This document shows, in pieces, positions 1 through 7,524 of a stretch of 64,000 nt of DNA. The translations under genes and the position numbers were made by a program. The notes beneath the pieces are model-generated. The model was not told the DNA's origin. It did no database searches and was given only the letters and a program-made list of their open reading frames with translations. Each line of letters begins with the position of its first letter. Positions within the stretch are counted from its first letter, which is position 1. The stretch covers positions 1-64,000 of the forward strand of contig JBFONU010000006.1 in the NCBI GenBank assembly GCA_040779345.1, in the 5' to 3' direction. The stretch is from Thalassotalea_H sp040779345. Its GTDB lineage: Bacteria > Pseudomonadota > Gammaproteobacteria > Enterobacterales > Alteromonadaceae.

Positions 1-1
1 T

Positions 2-289
2 GCCGAGTTAACCGACCCTGATGATATAGACGCTCTTATGGATGCTATGGCAGGCGAGCCAGCACCCGCTGAGGCTGCATCACAAGAAGACGTAGCGGAT
101 ACGACAGCCGCAAGTGATGATAATGCCGAGTTAACCGATCCTGATGATATAGACGCCCTAATGGATGCAATGGCAGGCGATCCAGCCCCCGCTGAGGCTG
201 CATCACAAGAAGACGTAGAAGATACGCCAGCCGCAAGTGATGATAATGTTGAATTAACCGATCCTGATGATATTGATGCATTACTAGCC
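2..289 (+). repeat. 123-bp (41-residue) tandem repeat inside fimV
   Basis: Units begin at 2, 125 and 248. The first two are almost identical in DNA; the third diverges after about 40 bases. The spacing is exactly 41 codons, so copy-number change keeps the frame. More copies may lie upstream of the window. Confidence 0.9.
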
Positions 290-1441
290 TCGATGCCTGT
301 AAGTGATGAACAACCTATCGAAGACGCTATAGAGTCAACGTTAGATGAGCTGCAAGCAGATGGATTAACCGATGAAGTTAATATTTCAGATCAAGAGGAT
401 ATCGATGACTTATTAGCTGGTAATGAGCCTGAAATTTCATCTCCTGAATCAATTGAACACTCACTTGACGAGAATAACAAAGCGATAGAAAGTTTTACTG
501 AAGAATATGTTGCCCCCTTCTTATCTGCTGATTTTAGTGATTTATTCGATAGCGAAATATTAGATGAAGCAGAAAATAATGAATTAGTCACTGAAAATTC
601 GCAAGAGGAAGACAGCAACGATATCGATGATGAATTGGATATTGACGCTTTAATTGCCGAAGTTGAAAATGAGAAAGTAGAAAAAGATGAATCAATGCCT
701 CTAGACATTGGCGATGACATTTTAGCAACTGAGACTAATTCATCTTTTGAAGAGCTAAACGATATTGATGACGATATTTTAGCTGATGTTGCTAGTGACT
801 TTGATGAATCGACATTAACTCAATTATTGAATGATGAAAATGAGTCCGAGCCTCAAGCAGAATTAACTCCTGATTTTACCGATAGTAACGTTCTAGCTGA
901 TCTATTAGCAGAAGAAGGTGATTCAGGAAGTGCTAAAGAGCCAGCCACTGAGGCTACTGAGATTAATGATATTCAAGAGCTTGATAGTTTAGACTTTGAT
1001 GAGTTATTGGCAAATATCGAAGAAGAAGCGCCGACCTCTAATGAAGATGAGTTTGATTTATCTGATGATTTTATTAATGAAGAAACTCTTGAACCTGTTG
1101 CGACAGAAGAGACAACTGATACAACAGAGCAAGATGACTTTATATCGGTAGACTCTTTAATTTCAGACACGTTATCAGAGTCAAGCGACAAAGAAGAGCC
1201 TTATGAGCAAACAAATATTGATGTAGGCTTAGGTGACTTCCCTGAGTTTACGAATGACATTAATCAAATAGATGTTGATGAAGAAGACGACAGTGGTGTT
1301 GCTGCAAAACTTGATTTAGCTAAAGTCTATATTGAAATAGGCGATAGTGAAAATGCTGAAGTTATTTTAGAGGATGTCGTTAAAATGGGGGACGCAGAGC
1401 AGCAGTTTGAAGCCCAGCAACTCTTAGATGGTATTCGTTAA
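2..1441 (+). CDS. fimV: FimV/HubP-type polar hub protein, C-terminal part (5' truncated by the window)
   Basis: The frame is open from the first bases, so the N-terminal part (LysM and membrane segment in this family) lies outside the window. The visible 479 residues are extremely acidic and carry many short Asp-Ile-Asp-x-Leu-Leu-Ala-like motifs, followed by a C-terminal helical module of about 45 residues (Ala-Lys-Leu-Asp-Leu-Ala-Lys-Val-Tyr to the end) typical of the FimV C-terminal domain. FimV/HubP proteins organise the cell pole, affecting chemotaxis arrays, flagella and type IV pili. The position directly before truA matches the usual gammaproteobacterial order. The first part contains near-identical 41-residue repeats. 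Family call is confident; the choice between FimV and HubP naming is not. Confidence 0.9.
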   Translation, partial: AELTDPDDIDALMDAMAGEPAPAEAASQEDVADTTAASDDNAELTDPDDIDALMDAMAGDPAPAEAASQEDVEDTPAASDDNVELTDPDDIDALLASMPVSDEQPIEDAIESTLDELQADGLTDEVNISDQEDIDDLLAGNEPEISSPESIEHSLDENNKAIESFTEEYVAPFLSADFSDLFDSEILDEAENNELVTENSQEEDSNDIDDELDIDALIAEVENEKVEKDESMPLDIGDDILATETNSSFEELNDIDDDILADVASDFDESTLTQLLNDENESEPQAELTPDFTDSNVLADLLAEEGDSGSAKEPATEATEINDIQELDSLDFDELLANIEEEAPTSNEDEFDLSDDFINEETLEPVATEETTDTTEQDDFISVDSLISDTLSESSDKEEPYEQTNIDVGLGDFPEFTNDINQIDVDEEDDSGVAAKLDLAKVYIEIGDSENAEVILEDVVKMGDAEQQFEAQQLLDGIR

Positions 1442-1465
1442 TTCTCAATAAACATCGTGATCAAT

Positions 1466-1480
1466 TAAGCCGCTTTTAAG
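1466..1480 (+). terminator. Left half of the fimV terminator, split by the insertion sequence
   Basis: Bases 1466-1480 hold TAAGCCGC, loop TTTTAA and one G. The matching arm GCGGCTTA lies at 2975-2982 on the other side of the insertion sequence, followed by TTATTT-like sequence. Removing the element and one copy of the 8-bp duplication rebuilds an 8-bp perfect stem with a 6-base loop, a plausible rho-independent terminator for fimV. Confidence 0.7.
1473..1480. repeat. Target-site duplication CTTTTAAG, left copy (right copy 2968-2975)
   Basis: The same 8 bases directly abut both ends of the element. Because the next base is C on both sides, a 9-bp duplication typical of Tn5 relatives can also be read if one boundary shifts by one base. 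Confidence 0.85.
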
Positions 1481-1497
1481 CTGTCTCTTATACACAA
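1481..1497. repeat. Left terminal inverted repeat, outside-end-like
   Basis: CTGTCTCTTATACACAA closely resembles the outer end of IS50. It lies upstream of the transposase gene. Confidence 0.85.
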
Positions 1498-1530
1498 ATC
1501 CCCGTTAAGAAATTAACGGGGATTTTTTTG
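1496..1530 (+). terminator. Strong intrinsic terminator just inside the left end of the IS
   Basis: A perfect 13-bp stem (1496-1508 with 1513-1525) closed by a GAAA tetraloop runs into a T tract. It sits between the left end and the transposase start, so transcripts entering from fimV would stop before the transposase gene. Confidence 0.85.
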
Positions 1531-1582
1531 AACTAAATTTTCATCCTGCGATCAGATCTCCTAATCTAATTTGGAGACAACG

Positions 1583-2956
1583 ATGCTAAATAATCCTGAA
1601 AAGTGGGCAAAACAACAGTTTGGAAAAAGTAACTTAGGCGATCCTCGTCGCACAGCTCGTCTGGTAAAATTGGCCTCTTCATTTGCCAAAGAGCCAGGAA
1701 AACCTCTTGTGAATATCACTCAATCTCCCGCCGATATGGAAGGCGCTTATCGTTTTATCCGTAACGAGCATATCGATGCCAACGCGATTGCTGAATCAGG
1801 GTTTCAAGTCACAGCAGAGCAAGCACAATCTCATGATTTATTGCTCGCACTAGAAGACACCACCACTCTACTTTATAAGCATGCTTCCATTCGTAATGAT
1901 TTAGGTCATGTGGGGCGAGGTAAAAAGCAACGAGGTATTTTGGCGCACAGTGTATTACTGTTTGCTCCACAAGGTAATCAGGTTGTAGGCCTCATCGAAC
2001 AATCTCGCTGGACCCGAGATATCAGTACCATAGGAAAAAGAGAGCTGCACGCCCAAATACCATATGAAGAAAAAGAAGGTTACAAATGGGAGTCTGCATC
2101 ACGCGCAATGGCACAGCGATTACAAGCAAAAATGTCAGATGTGATATCGGTTTGTGACCGAGAAGCAGACATATACGAATACCTGCAATACAAACTCAGT
2201 GAACAACAGCGCTTTGTCGTGCGCTCCATGCAAAGCCGTCATATTGAAGAAGGAAAAGATAAACTCTATGCCTTTGCTCGTGAATTAGAAAGTGCAGGCA
2301 CAAAGCAAATTGAAATTGCTCAAAAAGGAGGACGAAAAGCGCGAAACGTAATACTTGATGTCACCTTTGCACCAGTCAATTTAAAAGTCCCATATAACAA
2401 AAAAGGACACTCACTGCCTGTTTACTACGTTGGTTGTGCTGAACGAGGTAATCCAGATAGCGAATTGAACTGGCACTTGCTCACCAGTGAGCCAGTCACA
2501 ATTAAAGAAGACGCGTTAGCGATAATCAGTTACTACGAGCATCGTTGGTTAGTCGAGGAATATCACAAAGTATGGAAAAGTGATGGAACTGATATAGAAA
2601 GCTTGCGACTACAAAGCCAAGATAACATGGAGAGATTGGTCACCATTCATGGTTTTATCGCTACACGCATATTGCAACTCAAATTCGCCAATGGTCTTTA
2701 TAATAATTCAAGCTGTGAGCAGATATTATCAAGTAAAGCTTGGAAACTGTTATGGCTAAAAAGAATAAAGACAAAGCTGCCTGACTCTGCTCCCGATATG
2801 AAATGGGCTTATCAGGAACTTGCTAAATTGGGTGGTTGGAAAGATACGAAACGCACAGGGCGAGCATCGGTTAAGGTGTTATGGCAAGGATGGCTTAAAT
2901 TACAAGCCATCCTTGAAGGCTACGATTTAGCTAAGTCTCTTGAATCTGACTTGTGA
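1583..2956 (+). CDS. tnp: IS4-family Tn5-like DDE transposase
   Basis: This 457-residue protein catalyses cut-and-paste transposition of the surrounding element. The catalytic triad is visible: Asp92 in Leu-Glu-Asp-Thr-Thr, Asp192 in Val-Cys-Asp-Arg-Glu-Ala-Asp, and the Y-(2)-R-(3)-E-(6)-K signature with Glu325, all close to Tn5 (D97, D188, E326). I chose ATG 1583 because GGAG at 1573-1576 is well spaced; a TTG at 1571 in frame is less likely. Two GATC sites (1550-1553, 1555-1558) lie in the presumed promoter, suggesting Dam control as in IS50. The stop codon falls in the right inverted repeat. No frameshift is seen. Confidence 0.93.
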   Translation: MLNNPEKWAKQQFGKSNLGDPRRTARLVKLASSFAKEPGKPLVNITQSPADMEGAYRFIRNEHIDANAIAESGFQVTAEQAQSHDLLLALEDTTTLLYKHASIRNDLGHVGRGKKQRGILAHSVLLFAPQGNQVVGLIEQSRWTRDISTIGKRELHAQIPYEEKEGYKWESASRAMAQRLQAKMSDVISVCDREADIYEYLQYKLSEQQRFVVRSMQSRHIEEGKDKLYAFARELESAGTKQIEIAQKGGRKARNVILDVTFAPVNLKVPYNKKGHSLPVYYVGCAERGNPDSELNWHLLTSEPVTIKEDALAIISYYEHRWLVEEYHKVWKSDGTDIESLRLQSQDNMERLVTIHGFIATRILQLKFANGLYNNSSCEQILSSKAWKLLWLKRIKTKLPDSAPDMKWAYQELAKLGGWKDTKRTGRASVKVLWQGWLKLQAILEGYDLAKSLESDL

Positions 2957-2967
2957 TCAAGAGACAG
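2951..2967. repeat. Right terminal inverted repeat, inside-end-like with a GATC site
   Basis: Read inward the repeat is CTGTCTCTTGATCACAA. It contains a GATC Dam-methylation site as the IS50 inside end does, and it overlaps the transposase stop codon at 2954-2956. Confidence 0.85.
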
Positions 2968-3138
2968 CTTTTAAGCGGCTTATTATTTGGCAAGGATACA
3001 GGTTATTCCTAAGCCCCAGCATTTTAATACGGTTAAAACTAGGCGAGTAGTTGAATAATCATTAAGAAAATAGCGACTCGCAAAAATTTCATAAATAGTA
3101 GATAATGCCGCGAAAATACACATTGTTTTGGAAAGTTA

Positions 3139-3921
3139 ATGCGATATGCTTTAGGTGTTGAGTACGATGGTAGTCGCTATTGTGGGTGGCAAAGACAAAA
3201 ATCTGTAGTGAGTGTCCAACAAAAAGTCGAAGCTGCACTTTCTATCATTGCTGATGAGCCTATTGAGGTCATATGTGCTGGGCGAACAGATACCGGTGTA
3301 AATGCCACGAACCAAGTCATTCATTTTGAAACCGATAAAATACGTAAAGATGTTGCCTGGACTTTAGGTGTTAACACTCACTTACCAAAAGATATTGCCA
3401 TATCTTGGGTACAAAAAGTTTCTGATGAATTTCATGCTAGATTTAGTGCTACAGCAAGACGTTATCGTTATATCATTTATAACAAAACCTTACGCTCGGC
3501 TATTCTCAGTCAAGGGGTAAGTTTTTGTCATTACCCTTTAGATGAAAAGCGTATGCATCAAGCTGCGCAATATTTAGTGGGAGAGCACGACTTTACTTCA
3601 TTTAGAACCGTACATTGCCAATCACATTCGCCTGTTCGTACTTTATCTCATTGTAATGTTTCAAGACGTGGTGATTATATTATTTTGGATGTTAAAGGAA
3701 ATGCTTTCTTACACCATATGATCCGAAATATCGCTGGAAGTTTAATGAGGGTGGGGCAAGAGAAAGAAACGATTGATTGGATAAAAGAGGTGCTTGAAGC
3801 AAAAAACCGGTGTGTTGCAGGCATGACAGCAGCAGCCGAAGGTTTATACTTTGTTGATGTTGATTACCCTGCTGAATTTGGTATTCCAAAACGCCATTTA
3901 GGACCTTTATTTCTAGAATAA
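3139..3921 (+). CDS. truA: tRNA pseudouridine(38-40) synthase TruA
   Basis: TruA converts U38-U40 in the anticodon stem-loop of many tRNAs to pseudouridine. At 260 residues it is the usual length. The catalytic motif Ala-Gly-Arg-Thr-Asp-Thr-Gly-Val-Asn-Ala carries the nucleophile Asp51, and the later Phe-Leu-His-His-Met-Ile-Arg-Asn motif is typical of the family. GGAAAG precedes the ATG. It normally follows fimV; here the insertion sequence lies 170 bp upstream, so readthrough from fimV is probably reduced and a promoter within 2983-3138 must suffice. None is clear to me. Confidence 0.96.
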   Translation: MRYALGVEYDGSRYCGWQRQKSVVSVQQKVEAALSIIADEPIEVICAGRTDTGVNATNQVIHFETDKIRKDVAWTLGVNTHLPKDIAISWVQKVSDEFHARFSATARRYRYIIYNKTLRSAILSQGVSFCHYPLDEKRMHQAAQYLVGEHDFTSFRTVHCQSHSPVRTLSHCNVSRRGDYIILDVKGNAFLHHMIRNIAGSLMRVGQEKETIDWIKEVLEAKNRCVAGMTAAAEGLYFVDVDYPAEFGIPKRHLGPLFLE

Positions 3922-4077
3922 ACCAATAAACTTACACAACAGACCAGTTTTTTGTATTCAAAACGCAGTATAATATGGTCTAATTAGCGGTTATATTTAG
4001 ATAATATTAAAATTTTAATGTTTAGTGGTCATATTTGTGCCATTAAATAACTCTCGTGCATAGGCAAAAGTAAAATT

Positions 4078-4935
4078 ATGAGCTGGATTGAAAAGATTCT
4101 CCCAAAAGCAAAATCTACCCAAAAGCGAAATATCCCTGAAGGTGTATGGAGTAAGTGTACTTCTTGTAACGCTGTTCTATATAAGGTTGAACTTGAACGT
4201 CAAATGTCTGTATGTCCAAAATGTGACCATCACATGCGAATTAGTGGACGAAAGCGCATTGAAGGTTTTCTAGATTTAGGTGAACGAATTGAGTTAGGCG
4301 AAGAGTTTGAAGCGCAAGATATTTTAAAATTCAAAGATTCAAAGCGCTATAAAGATCGCCTTTCAGCGGCTCAAAAAAATACCGGTGAAAAAGATGCTTT
4401 AGTGGTTATGAAAGGCGAGTTACATGGTATGCCCGTTGTTGTCGCAGCCTTTGAATTTGCTTTTTTAGGTGGCTCTATGGCATCCGTTGTTGGTGCAAGG
4501 TTTGTTAAAGGCGTTGAATATTGCCTAGAGCATAATCTCCCTTTTGTTTGTTTTTCTGCTAGTGGTGGCGCTCGAATGCAAGAAGCCTTGTTTTCACTAA
4601 TGCAAATGGCTAAAACAAGTGCTGCATTAGCAAAAATGAGTGAAAAAGGTTTACCTTATATTTCTGTGTTAACCGATCCTACGATGGGCGGTGTTTCTGC
4701 AAGTTTAGCGATGTTAGGTGACGTAAATGTTGCTGAGCCAAAAGCCTTAATTGGCTTTGCTGGTCCTCGTGTTATTGAGCAAACTGTTCGTGAAAAACTC
4801 CCTGAGGGCTTTCAACGCAGTGAGTTTTTACTTGAAAAAGGTGCGATAGATATGATTGTTGATCGCCGAGAAATGCGTGACACATTAGCACGATTGTTAG
4901 CTAAATTTACCGGGTACGATTTAAAAGTAAGTTAG
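4078..4935 (+). CDS. accD: Acetyl-CoA carboxylase carboxyltransferase subunit beta
   Basis: AccD pairs with AccA to transfer the carboxyl group from biotin to acetyl-CoA, forming malonyl-CoA for fatty acid synthesis in the cytoplasm. The N-terminal zinc ribbon is intact (Cys27, Cys30, Cys46, Cys49), followed by the crotonase-like carboxyltransferase core with the Gly-Gly-Ala-Arg-Met-Gln-Glu region. Length 285 residues is standard. A TATAAT at 3969-3974 could be a -10 element, without a good -35. It precedes folC as in most gammaproteobacteria. Confidence 0.97.
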   Translation: MSWIEKILPKAKSTQKRNIPEGVWSKCTSCNAVLYKVELERQMSVCPKCDHHMRISGRKRIEGFLDLGERIELGEEFEAQDILKFKDSKRYKDRLSAAQKNTGEKDALVVMKGELHGMPVVVAAFEFAFLGGSMASVVGARFVKGVEYCLEHNLPFVCFSASGGARMQEALFSLMQMAKTSAALAKMSEKGLPYISVLTDPTMGGVSASLAMLGDVNVAEPKALIGFAGPRVIEQTVREKLPEGFQRSEFLLEKGAIDMIVDRREMRDTLARLLAKFTGYDLKVS

Positions 4936-5018
4936 TTGCTTATGTACTTATGCAAGTTTAAGTAATTGCTTGATATAAGTGAATTAACCACAAGCTTAAT
5001 GCTAAATAAATTTTATAT

Positions 5019-6281
5019 ATGAAATCATCCGATAAAAGCCACTCTAATCGAAACCTCGATGAGTGGCTTTCTTATTTAGAAAATATACACAGTAGTGAAA
5101 TTGATATGGGCCTTGAGCGCATCTCAATTGTTGCTCAAAAACTCTTTATTGATTTATCGTTTGCACAAGTGATTACAGTGGCAGGTACAAATGGTAAAGG
5201 AACGACCTGCGCATTTCTAGAAAATGCCTTGCTCGAAAAAAATAAATCGGTAGTTGTTTATTCATCACCCCATATTATTAAGTTCAACGAGCGTTTACGT
5301 ATTAATAAACATGATGTAGATGATCAGGCGCTTATTGACGCATTTGAAACAATAGAAAACCAGCGCGGTAGTGTCTCTTTAACCTATTATGAATATACTA
5401 CATTAGCGGCAATGCTTGTCATTATGGCTAAACAACCTGACGTGGTTATTTTAGAGGTTGGCCTTGGTGGTAGACTTGATGCAACTAACATAATAGATGC
5501 TGACATTGCCGTTATCACCACTGTTGACTTAGACCACCAAGAGTTTTTGGGGGATAATCGTGAAAGTATTGGCTTTGAAAAAGCCGGCATCATGCGAGCT
5601 AATCAACAAGTTGTCGTGGGAGATCAGCAGCCGCCATTATCGGTTATCCAACATGCTGAAAAATTAAATGCTCAGCTTTATATTCGAGATGTTGATTTTC
5701 GTATAGAACAAAGTAAAGAAAAAAACACCTGGCAATGGCGACACCAAGAACTAAGTTATCAGCATCTTCCTGAGCCCAATATTCCTAAAGATAATATTGC
5801 GACAGCTTTAATGGTATTAAATTTACTTAATATCAGCTTTTCGAATGTTGAATTGTCATCGTTAATTTTAAATACAAAAGTGTCAGGCAGAACAGAAGTT
5901 GTTAATGCCCACTGCAAGGTATTATTGGATGTCGGACATAATCCATTAGCGGCTCGTTATCTCACTAATCAAGTGAATTCTATTACAAAAAATAAAGTGC
6001 ATGCTGTTGTGGGTATGTTGGCAGATAAAGATATTCAAAATACCTTAGAACCATTAATTCCAGCTGTTGAACATTGGTATTTAGCCACGCTAGATGTACC
6101 CAGAGGTGCAAACGCTGACATACTGAAAAATAATTTAGATATTGATGATAAAAAAGTATTAACTTTTGACAATGTCATTGATGCCTATAAAATGGCTATT
6201 TCACAAGCTGAAAACAGTGATTTAATCCTTGTTTATGGTTCATTTTTTACCGTTGCTCAAGTCAAAGCATTTTTAAATTAG
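5019..6281 (+). CDS. folC: Bifunctional dihydrofolate/folylpolyglutamate synthase
   Basis: FolC adds glutamate to dihydropteroate and extends the polyglutamate tail of folates using ATP. The Mur-ligase-type P-loop Gly-Thr-Asn-Gly-Lys-Gly-Thr-Thr is at residues 56-63; the C-terminal ligase domain begins near residue 290 with Leu-Asp-Val-Gly-His-Asn-Pro. Length 420 residues is normal. It lies 83 bp after accD and 8 bp before the SPOR-domain gene. The ribosome binding site is weak. Confidence 0.96.
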   Translation: MKSSDKSHSNRNLDEWLSYLENIHSSEIDMGLERISIVAQKLFIDLSFAQVITVAGTNGKGTTCAFLENALLEKNKSVVVYSSPHIIKFNERLRINKHDVDDQALIDAFETIENQRGSVSLTYYEYTTLAAMLVIMAKQPDVVILEVGLGGRLDATNIIDADIAVITTVDLDHQEFLGDNRESIGFEKAGIMRANQQVVVGDQQPPLSVIQHAEKLNAQLYIRDVDFRIEQSKEKNTWQWRHQELSYQHLPEPNIPKDNIATALMVLNLLNISFSNVELSSLILNTKVSGRTEVVNAHCKVLLDVGHNPLAARYLTNQVNSITKNKVHAVVGMLADKDIQNTLEPLIPAVEHWYLATLDVPRGANADILKNNLDIDDKKVLTFDNVIDAYKMAISQAENSDLILVYGSFFTVAQVKAFLN

Positions 6282-6289
6282 GAGTTACC

Positions 6290-6907
6290 TTGTCTACACC
6301 TTTTCAAAATAGATTAGTTGGTACTATAATCGTTGCGGCAGTAGCCATTATATTTTTACCTGATTTACTTGATGGTGATAAAAAAACTTTTCAAGAAGAG
6401 TTTGATAAAATCCCAAGTGCTCCCCAAATCGATTTTCAACCCAAAGGGCAAAGCTTTCCAAGTGATAAAGTCGCTTCTGTAATTAAAGAAGAAGTTGTAG
6501 ATGAATTGGCACTTGATGATTCGCAAAATGAAGTGACGAAAGTCATCGAAAAGCAAGTGACAGAAGTTGAAAAAGCAGCGACTCAAGTTACCCGAAAAGA
6601 AAACCCGTTAAAAAACGAAGAGATAAAAAAATCGACACAACTACCTAAGCGGGCTGAAGCACAAAGTGCATGGGTTATTCAGTTAGGAAGTTTTCGTCAT
6701 AAAAAAAATGTTGATGAATTAGTGAATAAGCTAAAAGCTGAAGGTTATAAGGCCTTTACTAAACCGATCAAAACTAAAAATGGTATGCTCACGAAAGTTT
6801 TTGTTGGACCTGAATTAATTAAAAGTAGCCTTGAGAAAAAAATCCCAGCTTTAAAGGTTTTAACAAACGTGCAAGGAAAAGTTGCTCGTTTTACACCAAC
6901 TAAATAA
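6290..6907 (+). CDS. dedD: DedD-like SPOR-domain cell division protein
   Basis: The 205-residue protein has a short cytoplasmic start, one membrane segment (about residues 9-27), a charged low-complexity linker and a C-terminal SPOR domain (about 126-203). SPOR domains bind denuded septal peptidoglycan, and DedD of E. coli is a non-essential septal ring protein. The start is TTG 6290, supported by AGGAG six bases upstream. It sits tightly between folC and cvpA, as dedD does in E. coli. The symbol rests on synteny plus SPOR architecture, since linker sequences are not conserved. Confidence 0.85.
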   Translation: MSTPFQNRLVGTIIVAAVAIIFLPDLLDGDKKTFQEEFDKIPSAPQIDFQPKGQSFPSDKVASVIKEEVVDELALDDSQNEVTKVIEKQVTEVEKAATQVTRKENPLKNEEIKKSTQLPKRAEAQSAWVIQLGSFRHKKNVDELVNKLKAEGYKAFTKPIKTKNGMLTKVFVGPELIKSSLEKKIPALKVLTNVQGKVARFTPTK

Positions 6908-7016
6908 TAAAATATTAGCAAAGTTAGGTGTGCTTCTGTTAGAATGCGCGCCTCTATTTACTAGTTATCTTTGTTAACAAATAATTAGTAAAAAATCTAT
7001 TGAGAACACTCGATTT

Positions 7017-7505
7017 ATGGTTTGGATAGACTATGCCATTTTGGCTGTCATAGGTATTTCAACACTAATTAGTTTAGTTCGCGGCTTTGTTAAAGAGGCT
7101 GTGTCACTAGTTATTTGGATCAGTGCCTTTTTTATCGCGAGTACATTTTACGCGCAACTTGCTACCTTACTTACTAATATTTCAGATCCATTACTGCGAA
7201 ATGGCGCTGCCATTGCTATTCTATTTATTACTACGTTAATTATTGGCGCTATGGTTAATTATATCATTAGCCAATTAGTGACAAAAACGGGTCTTTCAGG
7301 GACCGATAGAGTGCTAGGTATTGTTTTTGGTGCACTTAGAGGTGTGTTAATCATCAGTGCAGTATTATTTTTTATGGATGCATTTACGCCTTCGGCATCA
7401 AGCAGTTGGTGGCAAAGTTCTCAATTGATCCCAGAATTTACATTAATTATTGAATGGTTTTTTGAATACCTCAAACAATCATCCAGTTTTCTACAACAAG
7501 CTTAG
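7017..7505 (+). CDS. cvpA: CvpA family membrane protein
   Basis: This 162-residue inner-membrane protein has four hydrophobic segments and the conserved Gly-Thr-Asp-Arg-x-Leu-Gly region (about residues 94-101) of CvpA. In E. coli CvpA is needed for colicin V production and has been linked to envelope homeostasis; its biochemical role is unsettled. TAGAAT at 6940-6945 could be a -10 for a cvpA-purF unit. I see no PurR-type operator. The stop is 19 bp before purF. Confidence 0.92.
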   Translation: MVWIDYAILAVIGISTLISLVRGFVKEAVSLVIWISAFFIASTFYAQLATLLTNISDPLLRNGAAIAILFITTLIIGAMVNYIISQLVTKTGLSGTDRVLGIVFGALRGVLIISAVLFFMDAFTPSASSSWWQSSQLIPEFTLIIEWFFEYLKQSSSFLQQA

Positions 7506-7524
7506 TTCGGCGGAGAAAAAAACC

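Larger units (their letters stand above)
1481..2967 (+). mobile_element. IS4-family, IS50/Tn5-like insertion sequence, complete (1487 bp)
   Basis: The element is bounded by imperfect terminal inverted repeats (CTGTCTCTTATACACAA on the left; CTGTCTCTTGATCACAA read inward on the right, 14 of 17 identical) and flanked by direct copies of CTTTTAAG. It carries one full-length DDE transposase. The left end resembles the IS50 outside end and the right end resembles the IS50 inside end with its GATC site. Intact ends, duplication and gene suggest a recent and probably functional insertion. I do not assign an IS name. Confidence 0.93.

Noticed and set aside
45..281. Minus-strand open frame across the fimV repeats
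   Set aside because: It mirrors the tandem repeat on the other strand; the repetitive His/Arg/Leu product is an artefact.
1571..1582. TTG 1571 as transposase start
   Set aside because: The TTG overlaps the start of the GGAG motif itself; ATG 1583 is correctly spaced from it.
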